Shown here: positions 49,098 to 57,592 of the stretch, in pieces
How the letters are laid out: each line of letters opens with the position of its first letter
Numbering within the stretch: the first letter of the stretch is position 1
Source of the DNA: JALRBM01 sp966186595
GTDB lineage: Bacteria > Patescibacteriota > Saccharimonadia > Saccharimonadales > Saccharimonadaceae
Direction of reading: 5' to 3'
Assembly (NCBI GenBank): GCA_966186595.1
Contig: CBIFWO010000001.1
Location: 59,009 to 123,008, forward strand
Length of the DNA: 64,000 bases
Program-made: the position numbers and the translations under genes
The notes under the pieces: generated by a model
Seen by the model: the letters and a program-made list of their open reading frames with translations, nothing else
Databases searched by the model: none
Told to the model about the DNA's origin: nothing

Positions 49098-49997
49098 ATG
49101 AAGCAAGAAAATCAGTTTGAAATGCAAGATCCAGTCGAGCAATATCCGGTCATGGATATTCCAGCGCAGTCACAGCCCGAACCGGGACTGGACGTCAAGC
49201 TGAAACCTCAGGCGGATCATGGACAATCTAGCTACCAGGGTTTTGGGCGATTGAAAGGTCGTAAGGCATTGATCACAGGAGCAGATTCGGGAATTGGACG
49301 TGCGGTTGCAATTGCTTATGCGCGTGAAGGATCGGATTTGGTGCTAAACTACCTTCCCGAAGAGACTGAAGACGCCGAGGAAACGGTGCGCGTATGCAAG
49401 GAAGCCGGTGGTCAAGTCGTCGTGCATCCCGGTGACATTAGTTCGGAAGAGTTTTGCAATGAATTGGTACGTGTCGGTGCAGAGAAGCTTGGCTCAATCG
49501 ACATCCTCGTCAATAACGCAGGCAAGCAAGTATATGTGGAATCAATCGAGGATCTCTCAACCTCTCAACTGGAGAAAACATTTGCCACAAATATTTTTGC
49601 GATGTTTTGGTTGACGAAAGCTGCATTAAAACATATGCCAAAAGGTGCAACGATTATCAATACTGCAAGTATCCAGGCGTACCAGCCGTCACCGGGGTTA
49701 TTAGATTACGCATCAACAAAGGCCGCGATCGTTGCATTTACTCATGGTCTTGCCAAGCAGCTTGCGCCGAAAGGAATTAGGGTCAACGCGGTCGCTCCTG
49801 GACCGGTATGGACCCCGCTCCAACCTAGTCATGGGCAACCGATGGAAAAACTCCAGGAGTTTGGCCAAAATACGCCGCTTGGTCGCGCGGGACAGCCTGC
49901 TGAGGTGGCGCCGACGTTTGTCTTTCTGGCTTCACAGGAATCCAGCTATATCACGGGCGAGGTGATTGGCGTCACGGGCGGGAATCACCTTCCTTAG
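49098..49997 (+). CDS. Short-chain dehydrogenase/reductase (YhxC/YghA-like)
   Basis: This 299 aa SDR has an N-terminal extension of about 50 residues (QPEPGLDVKLKPQADHG), typical of the YghA/YhxC group. The cofactor motif is ALITGADSGIGRAVAIAYA near 54-72, and NNAG and the catalytic YASTKAA follow near 137 and 206. The preceding Ser is seen in INTASIQAYQPSPG. It would reduce or oxidise an alcohol or aldehyde with NAD(P). I use the ATG at 49098 because AAAAGGAG lies about six bases upstream. The 3' end overlaps the convergent FKBP gene by four bases. Confidence 0.9.
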   Translation: MKQENQFEMQDPVEQYPVMDIPAQSQPEPGLDVKLKPQADHGQSSYQGFGRLKGRKALITGADSGIGRAVAIAYAREGSDLVLNYLPEETEDAEETVRVCKEAGGQVVVHPGDISSEEFCNELVRVGAEKLGSIDILVNNAGKQVYVESIEDLSTSQLEKTFATNIFAMFWLTKAALKHMPKGATIINTASIQAYQPSPGLLDYASTKAAIVAFTHGLAKQLAPKGIRVNAVAPGPVWTPLQPSHGQPMEKLQEFGQNTPLGRAGQPAEVAPTFVFLASQESSYITGEVIGVTGGNHLP

Positions 49998-50383
49998 TTT
50001 TCAATAGCGACAAGTTCGATATCGAATACAAGATCAGAATTTGGGGGAATATTAGCGGCGGCACGAACTGATCCATAGGCAAGCTCAGATGGAATGACAA
50101 GCCGGCGTGTGCCGCCAATCTTCATACCGGGAACTCCCTTGGTCCAGCCGGCAATGACCTGATTGAGGCCGAAAGTGACTGGCTTGCCAAAATCATGGGA
50201 GCTTTGAAAAATAGTGCCGTCAGCACATAGTGCACCGGTATAATGTGCAGTGATGGTCGCACCCTCTGGTACTGGATCGCCGTTACCCTCTGTGAGATCA
50301 AGTATCTCTAGGTCGGCGATGTTCTGAACGGGGGTAAAGTTTGCGAGTTTGGTGCCTTCAAGTTTGGATTGCTCATTATTCAT
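49994..50383 (-). CDS. Cytosolic FKBP-type peptidyl-prolyl isomerase
   Basis: This single-domain FKBP has 129 aa and no signal. The fold marks are ITAHYTGALCADGTIFQSSHDFG near 44-66, VIAGWTKGVPGMKIGGTRRLVIPSELAYG near 76-104 and IPPNSDLVFDIELV at the end. It would speed proline isomerisation in the cytosol. TAGAAT on the minus strand ends six bases before the ATG, suggesting a leaderless message. Compare the anchored FKBP at 5594. Confidence 0.92.
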   Translation of the reverse strand: MNNEQSKLEGTKLANFTPVQNIADLEILDLTEGNGDPVPEGATITAHYTGALCADGTIFQSSHDFGKPVTFGLNQVIAGWTKGVPGMKIGGTRRLVIPSELAYGSVRAAANIPPNSDLVFDIELVAIEN

Positions 50384-50460
50384 ACCTCTATTCTACTACG
50401 GGGGAGTAGATTTGTGCCGAATCCCTCGCAGAGTTAAAATAGAAGAGGAAGGAGGTGATC

Positions 50461-50811
50461 ATGGATCTTAACCACCTACGAGAACGTATACAAGGAACTC
50501 GAGTTGATGCTGACCAGTATCGGAAAGATGCTGCCAAAGCGCAGGAAAGCGCGGCTGTGTATCGCCAAAGTCAGGATGAGACGAGGGCCCTACAGTTGGA
50601 GGACGAAGCGGCTAAATATTTAGCAGAAGCAAGTCGCCTGGATGCCGTGGCGCTAGAGCTTGAGCGTGAAGCAAGCCAGAAACAAGAGCAGCTGACAAAT
50701 ATTGAGCAGCAGCAAGCCACCCTACGACAAGAATTTGATCAAAAAATGGCAAATCTGGAGAAAGAAAGGCAAAACCTCGTCGGCATTTCCTCGACCAGTC
50801 TTTTCTTTTAG
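50461..50811 (+). CDS. Coiled-coil protein of unknown function
   Basis: This 116 aa protein is almost wholly alpha-helical and rich in Glu, Gln and Ala, with long heptad runs (for example LEREASQKQEQLTNIEQQQA). It has no membrane segment and no Cys. The ribosome binding site AAGGAGGTGATC is a full anti-16S match, the strongest in the window, so high translation is likely. I start at the ATG at 50461, not at the in-frame GTG within the site. It is three bases upstream of the glycosylase gene. Confidence 0.7.
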   Translation: MDLNHLRERIQGTRVDADQYRKDAAKAQESAAVYRQSQDETRALQLEDEAAKYLAEASRLDAVALELEREASQKQEQLTNIEQQQATLRQEFDQKMANLEKERQNLVGISSTSLFF

Positions 50812-50814
50812 CGA

Positions 50815-51390
50815 ATGAGCAAGGTATTGAAGGATATTTTGGATATTCCTGTCGAGCGCGCTGCCCGGCGATTGCTCGGGTGCACTTTAGAGCGTACGAT
50901 TGATGGCCAGAAGGTACGAGTCAAGATAGTCGAAACAGAGGCGTACGATCAAACTGATGCTGCAAGCCATAGCTATAAGGGGCGTACGCCCCGCACTGAT
51001 ATTATGTTTGGACCGGCCGGTCATCTGTATGTTTATTTTACCTACGGCATGCACCATTGCTGTAATGTCGTGACGGGTCGGGAGGGCGACGGTGCAGCGG
51101 TGTTAATTCGAGCTGTTGAGCCACTGGATGAGTCGGGATTATTAGAGAAACGACGAGGCGGTCGTCATGGTATCGAGCTTACTAATGGTCCGGCAAAATT
51201 GTGTCAGGCGCTCGATATTACGAAAGGGATGAATGGGCATAATCTCGAAAAAACGCCGCTACGCTTGGTGGTGATGCCTGAACTTGCAAAAGATGAGATA
51301 GTGATCGCAAAGCGCATCGGTATCCGAAACGCAGTAGACGAACTTCGTCGGTTCTACATAAAAGGTAACGAATACGTTTCAAAATATTAG
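50815..51390 (+). CDS. 3-methyladenine DNA glycosylase (AAG/Mpg family)
   Basis: This 191 aa base-excision repair enzyme removes alkylated purines from DNA. Family marks are ARRLLGCTLERTIDGQ near 16-31, VETEAYDQTDAASHSYKGRT near 40-59 with the catalytic Glu, MFGPAGHLYVYFTYGMHHCC near 63-82, and GPAKLCQALDI near 124. The ATG is four bases after the coiled-coil gene. No Zn site is present, as expected. Confidence 0.93.
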   Translation: MSKVLKDILDIPVERAARRLLGCTLERTIDGQKVRVKIVETEAYDQTDAASHSYKGRTPRTDIMFGPAGHLYVYFTYGMHHCCNVVTGREGDGAAVLIRAVEPLDESGLLEKRRGGRHGIELTNGPAKLCQALDITKGMNGHNLEKTPLRLVVMPELAKDEIVIAKRIGIRNAVDELRRFYIKGNEYVSKY

Positions 51391-51393
51391 TAC

Positions 51394-51422
51394 TTGCGCC
51401 TATGTGTGTCATGCAGTACAAT
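51394..51422 (+). promoter_or_regulatory. Promoter of nusA
   Basis: TTGCGC (51394-51399) and TACAAT (51417-51422) are 17 bases apart. Transcription would start near 51429, just before the leader hairpin. Confidence 0.6.
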
Positions 51423-51434
51423 ATAACTAGTAGA

Positions 51435-51459
51435 TTCCGGCCGGCAGGTCGGATTTTTT
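51435..51459 (+). terminator. Terminator-like hairpin in the nusA leader
   Basis: TTCCGGCC (51435-51442) pairs with GGTCGGA (51447-51453) around GGCA and is followed by six T. The hairpin begins only about six bases after the expected start site. It could be a 5' stabiliser, an autoregulatory pause or attenuation site for NusA, or the end of an upstream transcript. Confidence 0.6.
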
Positions 51460-51477
51460 GATAAGAAAGGATGCAAA

Positions 51478-52605
51478 ATGGATGACATTAACATCAAACA
51501 GTTAACCCTAGCAGTTCGTACGATTGCTGAGGAAAAAAATCTGCCCGAAGAGACGGTTCTGTCTGTTATCGAGCAAGCAATTGCCGCTGCATGGCGTCGT
51601 GATAACGGTGAGCGTGACCAAGAGGTTCGTGCTGAGCTGAATATTAATGATGGGACGGCAAATGTATTTGTGGCCCGTGAAGTAGTCGAGCTGGTGGGAA
51701 GCGATTCGGTTGAAATTAGTCTCGAGGATGCAAAAAAGGTTAAGAAGGATGCCGTAATTGGTGACACAATTGAAGAAAAACACGTCGTGACTGGATTTGG
51801 ACGAGTAGCTGCTCAGACTGCCAAGCAAGTTGTCTTGCAGCGTCTTCGTGAAGCCGAGCGTGAAGTTGTGCTTGAGGAATACGAGGACAAGATTGGCACG
51901 ATTGTCACTGGTACGGTCCAGCGTGTTGAGCCACGTGTTGTTCGTGTAGAACTAGGAAAAGCCATTGGAATTATCCCGCAGAGCGAGCAAGTCCAGGGCG
52001 AATTCTACAGCATCGGAAGCCGCATCAAGGTCTTTATTAAAGATATCGAACGCGACAACCGTGGCCCGCAACTTATCCTTAGCCGTGCTAATGAAGCATT
52101 TGTTGAATATCTTTTCCGCCAAGAAGTACCAGAAATGGAAACGGGCGCGGTTGAGATTAAGGCAATCGCGCGCGAAGCTGGACGCCGCACCAAACTAGCA
52201 GTAAAGAGTAACGTTCCAGGTGTTGACCCGGTCGGTACCTTCGTGGGCGGTCATGGTACGCGTGTCCAGGCCGTCATGAACGAAATTGGCGATCAGGAAA
52301 AGATCGACATTATCACATTTGACGAAAATATAGAGCAATTCATCCGAAATGCTCTTAGTCCAGCTGAAGTAGTAAAGGTTGAGATTGATGAAAAGACGAA
52401 GCACGCCAAAGTCTTTGTCAACGAAGACCAGCAATCAATCGCAATTGGCCGCGGTGGACAGAATGTGCGTCTAGCGAGTCGCTTGACCGGATACGAGCTT
52501 GATATCGAAACGGCTCAGGCCACATCAAAGCCAAAAGAAGTGGCTTCTCGCAAGAATATCGAAGATAGCCTCATGAGCGCTGTTGAAGAGTCGACCGAAG
52601 AATAA
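51478..52605 (+). CDS. nusA: Transcription termination/antitermination factor NusA
   Basis: This 375 aa RNA polymerase-binding factor acts in pausing and termination. The N-terminal domain (about 1-125) starts with MDDINIKQLTLAVRTIAEEK. The S1 domain (about 130-205) includes IVTGTVQRVEPRVVRVELG. Two KH domains follow, with VDPVGTFVGGHGTRVQAV near 244-261 and IAIGRGGQNVRLASRLTGYE near 320-339. The C-terminal acidic repeats of the E. coli protein are lacking. AAGAAAGG precedes the ATG. The CIRCE dyad downstream, followed by T6, may also terminate this gene. Confidence 0.95.
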   Translation: MDDINIKQLTLAVRTIAEEKNLPEETVLSVIEQAIAAAWRRDNGERDQEVRAELNINDGTANVFVAREVVELVGSDSVEISLEDAKKVKKDAVIGDTIEEKHVVTGFGRVAAQTAKQVVLQRLREAEREVVLEEYEDKIGTIVTGTVQRVEPRVVRVELGKAIGIIPQSEQVQGEFYSIGSRIKVFIKDIERDNRGPQLILSRANEAFVEYLFRQEVPEMETGAVEIKAIAREAGRRTKLAVKSNVPGVDPVGTFVGGHGTRVQAVMNEIGDQEKIDIITFDENIEQFIRNALSPAEVVKVEIDEKTKHAKVFVNEDQQSIAIGRGGQNVRLASRLTGYELDIETAQATSKPKEVASRKNIEDSLMSAVEESTEE

Positions 52606-52625
52606 ACGAATAGTCTAAATTGCAA

Positions 52626-52652
52626 TTAGCACTCACTTGACCTGAGTGCTAA
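52626..52652. promoter_or_regulatory. CIRCE operator (HrcA site) before clpC
   Basis: TTAGCACTC (52626-52634), nine bases, then GAGTGCTAA (52644-52652): a perfect CIRCE, the binding site of the heat-shock repressor HrcA. The -35 box TTGACC lies in its spacer, so bound HrcA would block the promoter. T6 follows, so the dyad may double as a nusA terminator. Confidence 0.93.
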
Positions 52653-52666
52653 TTTTTTCGTATACT
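52637..52666 (+). promoter_or_regulatory. Heat-shock promoter of clpC
   Basis: TTGACC (52637-52642) and TATACT (52661-52666) are 18 bases apart. The -35 lies inside the CIRCE spacer. The start near 52673 gives a leader of about 64 bases before the ATG at 52737. Confidence 0.7.
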
Positions 52667-52736
52667 AGATCCAGTAGCTAGGTAAAATACATAAAAAACG
52701 CTTGCGCCTGGCTAATGGAGGATTGATAATAATAGT

Positions 52737-55211
52737 ATGGATGATTTCGCCGATTTCGTATCACACCTGACGGATAACGCGCGGACTAGTCTTCAGCACG
52801 CCGATGCCATCGCGCGTGGATACGGCAGCGCCTATATTGGCACCGAACATCTTCTTTTGGGAGTGTTAGCCCAAGGATCGTCCGTGGGGGCGAAGATGCT
52901 TGCCGATGCTGGCATCACGCTTGATCGTGCCGAGCTTGCTCTTAATCTGACGCCCCGCACGCTCGTGGTAAGTACGGGCGCGAAAGGGCTTTCTGAAACT
53001 GCCAAGCTGACGTTAAAGATGAGCTGGGAGCTGGCGCAGGAATTTCATCAGGATCACTTGGGAACTGAGCATATTCTCTACAGCATCCTCAGTCAAAAGA
53101 ATGCACGCGCAACCGTGCTGCTTCGTGATATGAATGTGGAGGTAACCGAACTTGTGAGCGAGCTGGAGGAGTACTTTGAGCGTCAACACGATGCTTATCA
53201 CGAAGCGTCCGAAGGTGACACGGCAAAGACGAAAAAGCGAGCTGGTCGGAGCGGGGCGCTAGAGACGTTCGGCACCGATCTTACTGCTAAGGCGAAGCGA
53301 GGTGAGCTAGACCCGGTAATTGGTCGCGACAAGGAAGAGGAGCGTTTAGTGACCATCCTCAGTCGGCGGACCAAAAATAATCCTGTATTAATCGGTGAGC
53401 CAGGGGTCGGAAAGACAGCGATTGTCGAGGGGCTTGCACAGCGGATCGCACGCGAAGATGTGCCGGATCATTTGCTCGATAAAAGGGTAGTCCAGCTTGA
53501 TCTTGCGGCGATGATTGCAGGAACGAAATATCGCGGTGAATTTGAGGAGCGCCTGAAAAAGGTCGTTGACGAACTTCGGCAGCAAAAGAATGTCGTTATT
53601 TTTATTGATGAACTTCACCTGCTCGTAGGTGCCGGCGCGGCAGAAGGTGCGCTTGATGCGGCAAACATGCTAAAGCCCGCGCTGGCCCGCGGTGAACTTC
53701 ACCTTATCGGTGCGACGACACTAGACGAATATCGCAAACATATCGAAAAAGATAGCGCTTTGGAGCGTCGTTTCCAGAGCATTATTGTGGCGGAGCCGAA
53801 TCTGAAAGATACGATCGCGATCATCAAGGGGCTTCGGAGCTATTACGAAAAACACCATGGCGTGACGATGACGGATGAAGTGCTAGAGGATGCCGTCTAC
53901 ATGGCTGATCGCTATGTGAGCGAACGGTTTATGCCAGACAAGGCGATCGACGTCATTGATGAAGCGGCCGCGCTCGTTCGTGTGAAGTCCAGCCGCAAGC
54001 CGAGCAAGCTCCGCGACTATACCAAGCAGCTCAATAATCTGAATGAAAAAATGGAAGAGGCGGTTGCAGGCGAGGATTACGAACGAGCTGCGCTTTACAA
54101 AACGCGCATCAGTCAGATTACAAAAAAGCTCGAGGAAACGCGCGAGGATTATGAAAAGAAAACGCCGATTACCCTTACTGATGATGATGTCGCGCATGCT
54201 ATTGCGACAATGACAGGCGTGCCGGTGAAGCGCGTACAAAAGTCAGAAGCAAAGCTACTCCGCAATCTCGAAAAACATCTAGCGAAATATCTGATCGGTC
54301 AAAAAGAAGCAGTTGAGAAAGTCGCCCGTGCGATTCGCCGTTCACGTAGCGGCGTTGCCAGCAGCAAGCGCCCTATTGGATCGTTCGTCTTTATGGGCCC
54401 GACAGGCGTGGGAAAGACAGAACTTGCCCGAGTGTTAGCCCGCGAGGTTTTTGGAAGCAACGACGCACTTGTGAAGATCGATATGAGTGAATTCGGTGAG
54501 CGTCACAATACGAGCCGTCTTTTGGGTGCGCCTGCTGGGTATGTTGGGTATGATGATGGTGGGCAGCTCACGGATAAAATTCGCCGTCAGCCTTATAGTG
54601 TTGTCCTATTCGACGAGATCGAGAAAGCACATCCGGAAGTATTCCAACTCCTTCTCCAGCTACTGGAAGATGGAAAGATTACTGACGCAAAAGGCCGTAG
54701 CGTTGATTTTTCAAATACGATTATCATTCTCACGAGCAACCTGGGTGCTGAAAAAATGATGAAGGAGTCAAGTCTAGGGTTTCATGCAAAGACGAAATCT
54801 GACGAGAATAGGCTAGAGGCTGCACATGCTGAAAACGCCGAAGCCGCTCGGGATGCGCTATCAAAAATGATGCGGCCAGAGCTTATCAATCGATTTGATG
54901 CGGTAGTAACATTCCGTGCCTTGACACGCCGCGAGGTAAGTAAAATCTTCGAAAACCTCATTAATGAACTGCAAAGTCGTTTGATTCAAAAAGGGATTCA
55001 TTTGGTAGTCAAGCCATCGGCAAAAAAGCTACTCATTGACCGTGGTTATGATGAGAAACTGGGTGCCCGACCGCTGAGGCGTGCGATCCAGGATGATCTG
55101 GAGCATAAATTAGCAGATGGTATCTTGTCTGGTGAATTTGAGAAGGGGACCGTCATTGAGGCTGGGGTTCAGAAGGGTGAGATAGCGGTCGGTGTCGTAC
55201 AAGAAGCTTAG
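52737..55211 (+). CDS. clpC: ATP-dependent Clp protease ATPase, ClpC type
   Basis: This 824 aa Hsp100 unfoldase feeds proteins to ClpP. The N-domain repeats lie in 1-150, AAA1 has Walker A GEPGVGKTAIVEG near 220-232, and AAA2 has GPTGVGKTELARVLAREV near 552-569. A UVR motif in the middle domain (NNLNEKMEEAVAGEDYERAA) and a SLGF loop near 677, in the position of the ClpP-binding loop, mark it as ClpC rather than ClpB. CIRCE upstream puts it under HrcA. GGAGG is about 15 bases before the ATG, which is far. The 3' end overlaps the next gene by 20 bases. Confidence 0.93.
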   Translation: MDDFADFVSHLTDNARTSLQHADAIARGYGSAYIGTEHLLLGVLAQGSSVGAKMLADAGITLDRAELALNLTPRTLVVSTGAKGLSETAKLTLKMSWELAQEFHQDHLGTEHILYSILSQKNARATVLLRDMNVEVTELVSELEEYFERQHDAYHEASEGDTAKTKKRAGRSGALETFGTDLTAKAKRGELDPVIGRDKEEERLVTILSRRTKNNPVLIGEPGVGKTAIVEGLAQRIAREDVPDHLLDKRVVQLDLAAMIAGTKYRGEFEERLKKVVDELRQQKNVVIFIDELHLLVGAGAAEGALDAANMLKPALARGELHLIGATTLDEYRKHIEKDSALERRFQSIIVAEPNLKDTIAIIKGLRSYYEKHHGVTMTDEVLEDAVYMADRYVSERFMPDKAIDVIDEAAALVRVKSSRKPSKLRDYTKQLNNLNEKMEEAVAGEDYERAALYKTRISQITKKLEETREDYEKKTPITLTDDDVAHAIATMTGVPVKRVQKSEAKLLRNLEKHLAKYLIGQKEAVEKVARAIRRSRSGVASSKRPIGSFVFMGPTGVGKTELARVLAREVFGSNDALVKIDMSEFGERHNTSRLLGAPAGYVGYDDGGQLTDKIRRQPYSVVLFDEIEKAHPEVFQLLLQLLEDGKITDAKGRSVDFSNTIIILTSNLGAEKMMKESSLGFHAKTKSDENRLEAAHAENAEAARDALSKMMRPELINRFDAVVTFRALTRREVSKIFENLINELQSRLIQKGIHLVVKPSAKKLLIDRGYDEKLGARPLRRAIQDDLEHKLADGILSGEFEKGTVIEAGVQKGEIAVGVVQEA

Positions 55212-56196
55212 AATATATGGTCACGCCCATCGCTTGGCGATTGTCCTGACACTAATCTCGCTTGTCATAGCGGCGTTACTGCTTGTTAATCGTCAATACG
55301 TCATTGATCAGGTGACGGTATGGCAGTACCAGCCAAGTAGCGAAGTGGCGGCGTTGGCAGAGCGCGGTAAAATGACCGATCAAGGGAAGTTCTACTTTTA
55401 TGCCAGCCAGCCAGCATTAAAAGATGCAACAGCCTTCAATCAAAAGTGCACGCGAAAAGAGCAGAGTGTGGCAATTCTGGGCTGTTATACTGGACGCTAC
55501 ATCTATATCTATAACGTGGTCGATAAGAAGCTGGATGGCATCCGGGAGGTGACAGCTGCTCATGAAATGCTTCACGCGGCGTATGATCGATTATCAGATA
55601 GTGAAAGGGCGCGTATCGACAAACTTCTGGCTGCTGAATATGAAAAGCTAAAAACTAACGATAAATTTGCCGAGAGGATGGCATTTTATGCTCGAACCGA
55701 GCCAGGCGAGCGTGATAATGAGCTTCACTCGGTCATTGGGACAGAGGTCGACTCGATCGGGGGTGAGCTCGAGAGTTACTATAAACGTTATTTTGTCGAT
55801 CGAGGCCAAATTATCGCACTCCATCAAAAATATGAACGTATTTTTAATGATTTACAATCTCGAGCAGATGAGCTGATTGCGCAACTAACGGAACTTGGTG
55901 ACAGCATCGAGGCGGACACCACGACTTATAACAAAGATGTGACGCAGCTCAACCAAGACATTCAATCGTTCAACGCGAGGGTACAAAACAGTGATTTTTC
56001 CAGTCAAGCGGAATTTAACGCAACGAGGAACTCACTAGTAGGTCGAGCTGATCAACTCGATGCGATGCGCCGAGATATTAATGCAAAAGTTTCGCGTTAC
56101 GAAGCCCTACGCCGTGAGCTTGAAGAAATTGCCAGCCAGTCTGATGCACTCAATCGTAGTATCGATAGCACGCTTGCCCCAACGCCAAGTATCTAA
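55192..56196 (+). CDS. Membrane-anchored protein with HExxH motif and coiled coil
   Basis: This 334 aa protein starts at GTG inside the clpC 3' end. It has an N-terminal membrane helix (about residues 14-32), then a domain with TAAHEMLHAAYDRLSDSE near 121-138, whose HExxH is the form of a zinc metalloprotease site. NELHSVIGTEV near 177 could supply a third ligand. The last 150 residues form a long coiled coil. The family is unknown to me. Its link to clpC suggests a role in protein quality control at the envelope. Confidence 0.7.
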   Translation: MSYKKLRIYGHAHRLAIVLTLISLVIAALLLVNRQYVIDQVTVWQYQPSSEVAALAERGKMTDQGKFYFYASQPALKDATAFNQKCTRKEQSVAILGCYTGRYIYIYNVVDKKLDGIREVTAAHEMLHAAYDRLSDSERARIDKLLAAEYEKLKTNDKFAERMAFYARTEPGERDNELHSVIGTEVDSIGGELESYYKRYFVDRGQIIALHQKYERIFNDLQSRADELIAQLTELGDSIEADTTTYNKDVTQLNQDIQSFNARVQNSDFSSQAEFNATRNSLVGRADQLDAMRRDINAKVSRYEALRRELEEIASQSDALNRSIDSTLAPTPSI

Positions 56197-56218
56197 GTGG
56201 TATACTGATAGGATAACT

Positions 56219-57571
56219 ATGGCCAAAATAAAGACCCAATTCGTCTGTCAAAACTGTGGATCGTCGTATCCAAAATGGATGGGAAGATGTGAGAATTGTG
56301 GCGAGTGGAATACACTCGTCGAACAAGCGCCGGTGAGTAGTGGAAAATCGGTAGTGGCAAAAAGTATGACGAGCGGACGGATCTTAACACCACAAACGAT
56401 GCAGTCGATTGAGCTGGAGGAAGCCGCCAAGCGGATGCATACTGGATTTTCTGATCTGGATTTAGTTCTGGGAGGAGGTGTTTTGCCGGGTGGTGTGCTA
56501 TTGATGGCAGGGCAGCCGGGGATTGGTAAGAGTACCCTACTCCTTCAGGTCGCGGCGGAAGTAGGCAAGGGGTACCCCGTACTCTATGCGAGTGGTGAAG
56601 AGTCATCGGGTCAGGTGAAGCTTCGTGCTGAGCGCTTGGGCGCAAATAAAGCAGAAAGTCTGCATTTTGTGGCCAGTACCAGTGCTGATGATATTGCCGC
56701 AACCATCCGCTCAGGTGCTTACAAACTCGTTATCATTGATTCGATTCAAACACTCAGCCTGGATGAAATTACATCGGCTCCTGGAACTGTGAGCCAAATC
56801 ACAAACAGCAGCAACGTGATTATCCGTGCCGCTAAGGAATCCGGAGCTGCGGTGATATTGGTGGGTCACGTGACGAAGGAGGGGAGCATCGCAGGACCTA
56901 AGGTACTTGAGCATTTGGTTGATGTCGTACTTCAGTTTGAAGGTGATCGCTACGGTGGCTTTAAGGTGGTGAGGGCAATCAAGAATCGTTACGGATCGAC
57001 CAGTGAGGCGGCTATTTTTGAGATGGATGAACAAGGATTAAAAGTTGTCGAAAATCCATCTGCCGCCCTGTTAGCCGAGCGGCAGAATGCCGATGGATCA
57101 GTGGTCATGGCGACGCTCGAGGGGACTCGGCCGCTGCTGGTTGAGATCCAGGCACTTGTCAATCCGACAAGTTTCGGGTATCCTAAGCGTACAGCCTCGG
57201 GGTTTGATCTTAACCGCCTGACTCTTTTGATCGCAGTCCTAGAACGACGGACAAAACTGAATTTATCTGACAAAGATATTTATATCAATGTCGTTGGCGG
57301 CCTAAAATTGAGCGACCCCGCGGCTGATCTAGCGGTGTGCATGGCCATTGCTAGTGCGGCGGCTGGACGAAAGTTGGACGAGAAACTTGTCGTGTTTGGT
57401 GAAGTAGGGCTAGGTGGGGAAATTCGCAGTGTTCACGGCATTGAGCGACGCGTCGCCGAGGCAAAGAAGCTCGGCTTTACAGAGGCCATTGCTCCGAAAA
57501 CTGGACAAAAGAATTCATTTATAAAAAGTGTTAGCGACCTTCGACAGGCGCTGATCGACTACTTGCAGTAG
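56219..57571 (+). CDS. radA: DNA repair protein RadA
   Basis: This 450 aa RecA-like branch-migration factor in recombination has an N-terminal zinc finger CQNCGSSYPKWMGRCENCGEW (C-x2-C...C-x2-C, about residues 9-29). Walker A is AGQPGIGKSTLL near 97-108, and the RadA-specific KNRYG motif appears in AIKNRYGSTSE near 254-264. The C-terminal Lon-protease-like domain lacks protease activity in the family. I use the ATG at 56219; the longer frame start lies inside the previous gene. TATACT is 12 bases upstream. Confidence 0.95.
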   Translation: MAKIKTQFVCQNCGSSYPKWMGRCENCGEWNTLVEQAPVSSGKSVVAKSMTSGRILTPQTMQSIELEEAAKRMHTGFSDLDLVLGGGVLPGGVLLMAGQPGIGKSTLLLQVAAEVGKGYPVLYASGEESSGQVKLRAERLGANKAESLHFVASTSADDIAATIRSGAYKLVIIDSIQTLSLDEITSAPGTVSQITNSSNVIIRAAKESGAAVILVGHVTKEGSIAGPKVLEHLVDVVLQFEGDRYGGFKVVRAIKNRYGSTSEAAIFEMDEQGLKVVENPSAALLAERQNADGSVVMATLEGTRPLLVEIQALVNPTSFGYPKRTASGFDLNRLTLLIAVLERRTKLNLSDKDIYINVVGGLKLSDPAADLAVCMAIASAAAGRKLDEKLVVFGEVGLGGEIRSVHGIERRVAEAKKLGFTEAIAPKTGQKNSFIKSVSDLRQALIDYLQ

Positions 57572-57592
57572 CAAGAGAAAGAAATAACAATC

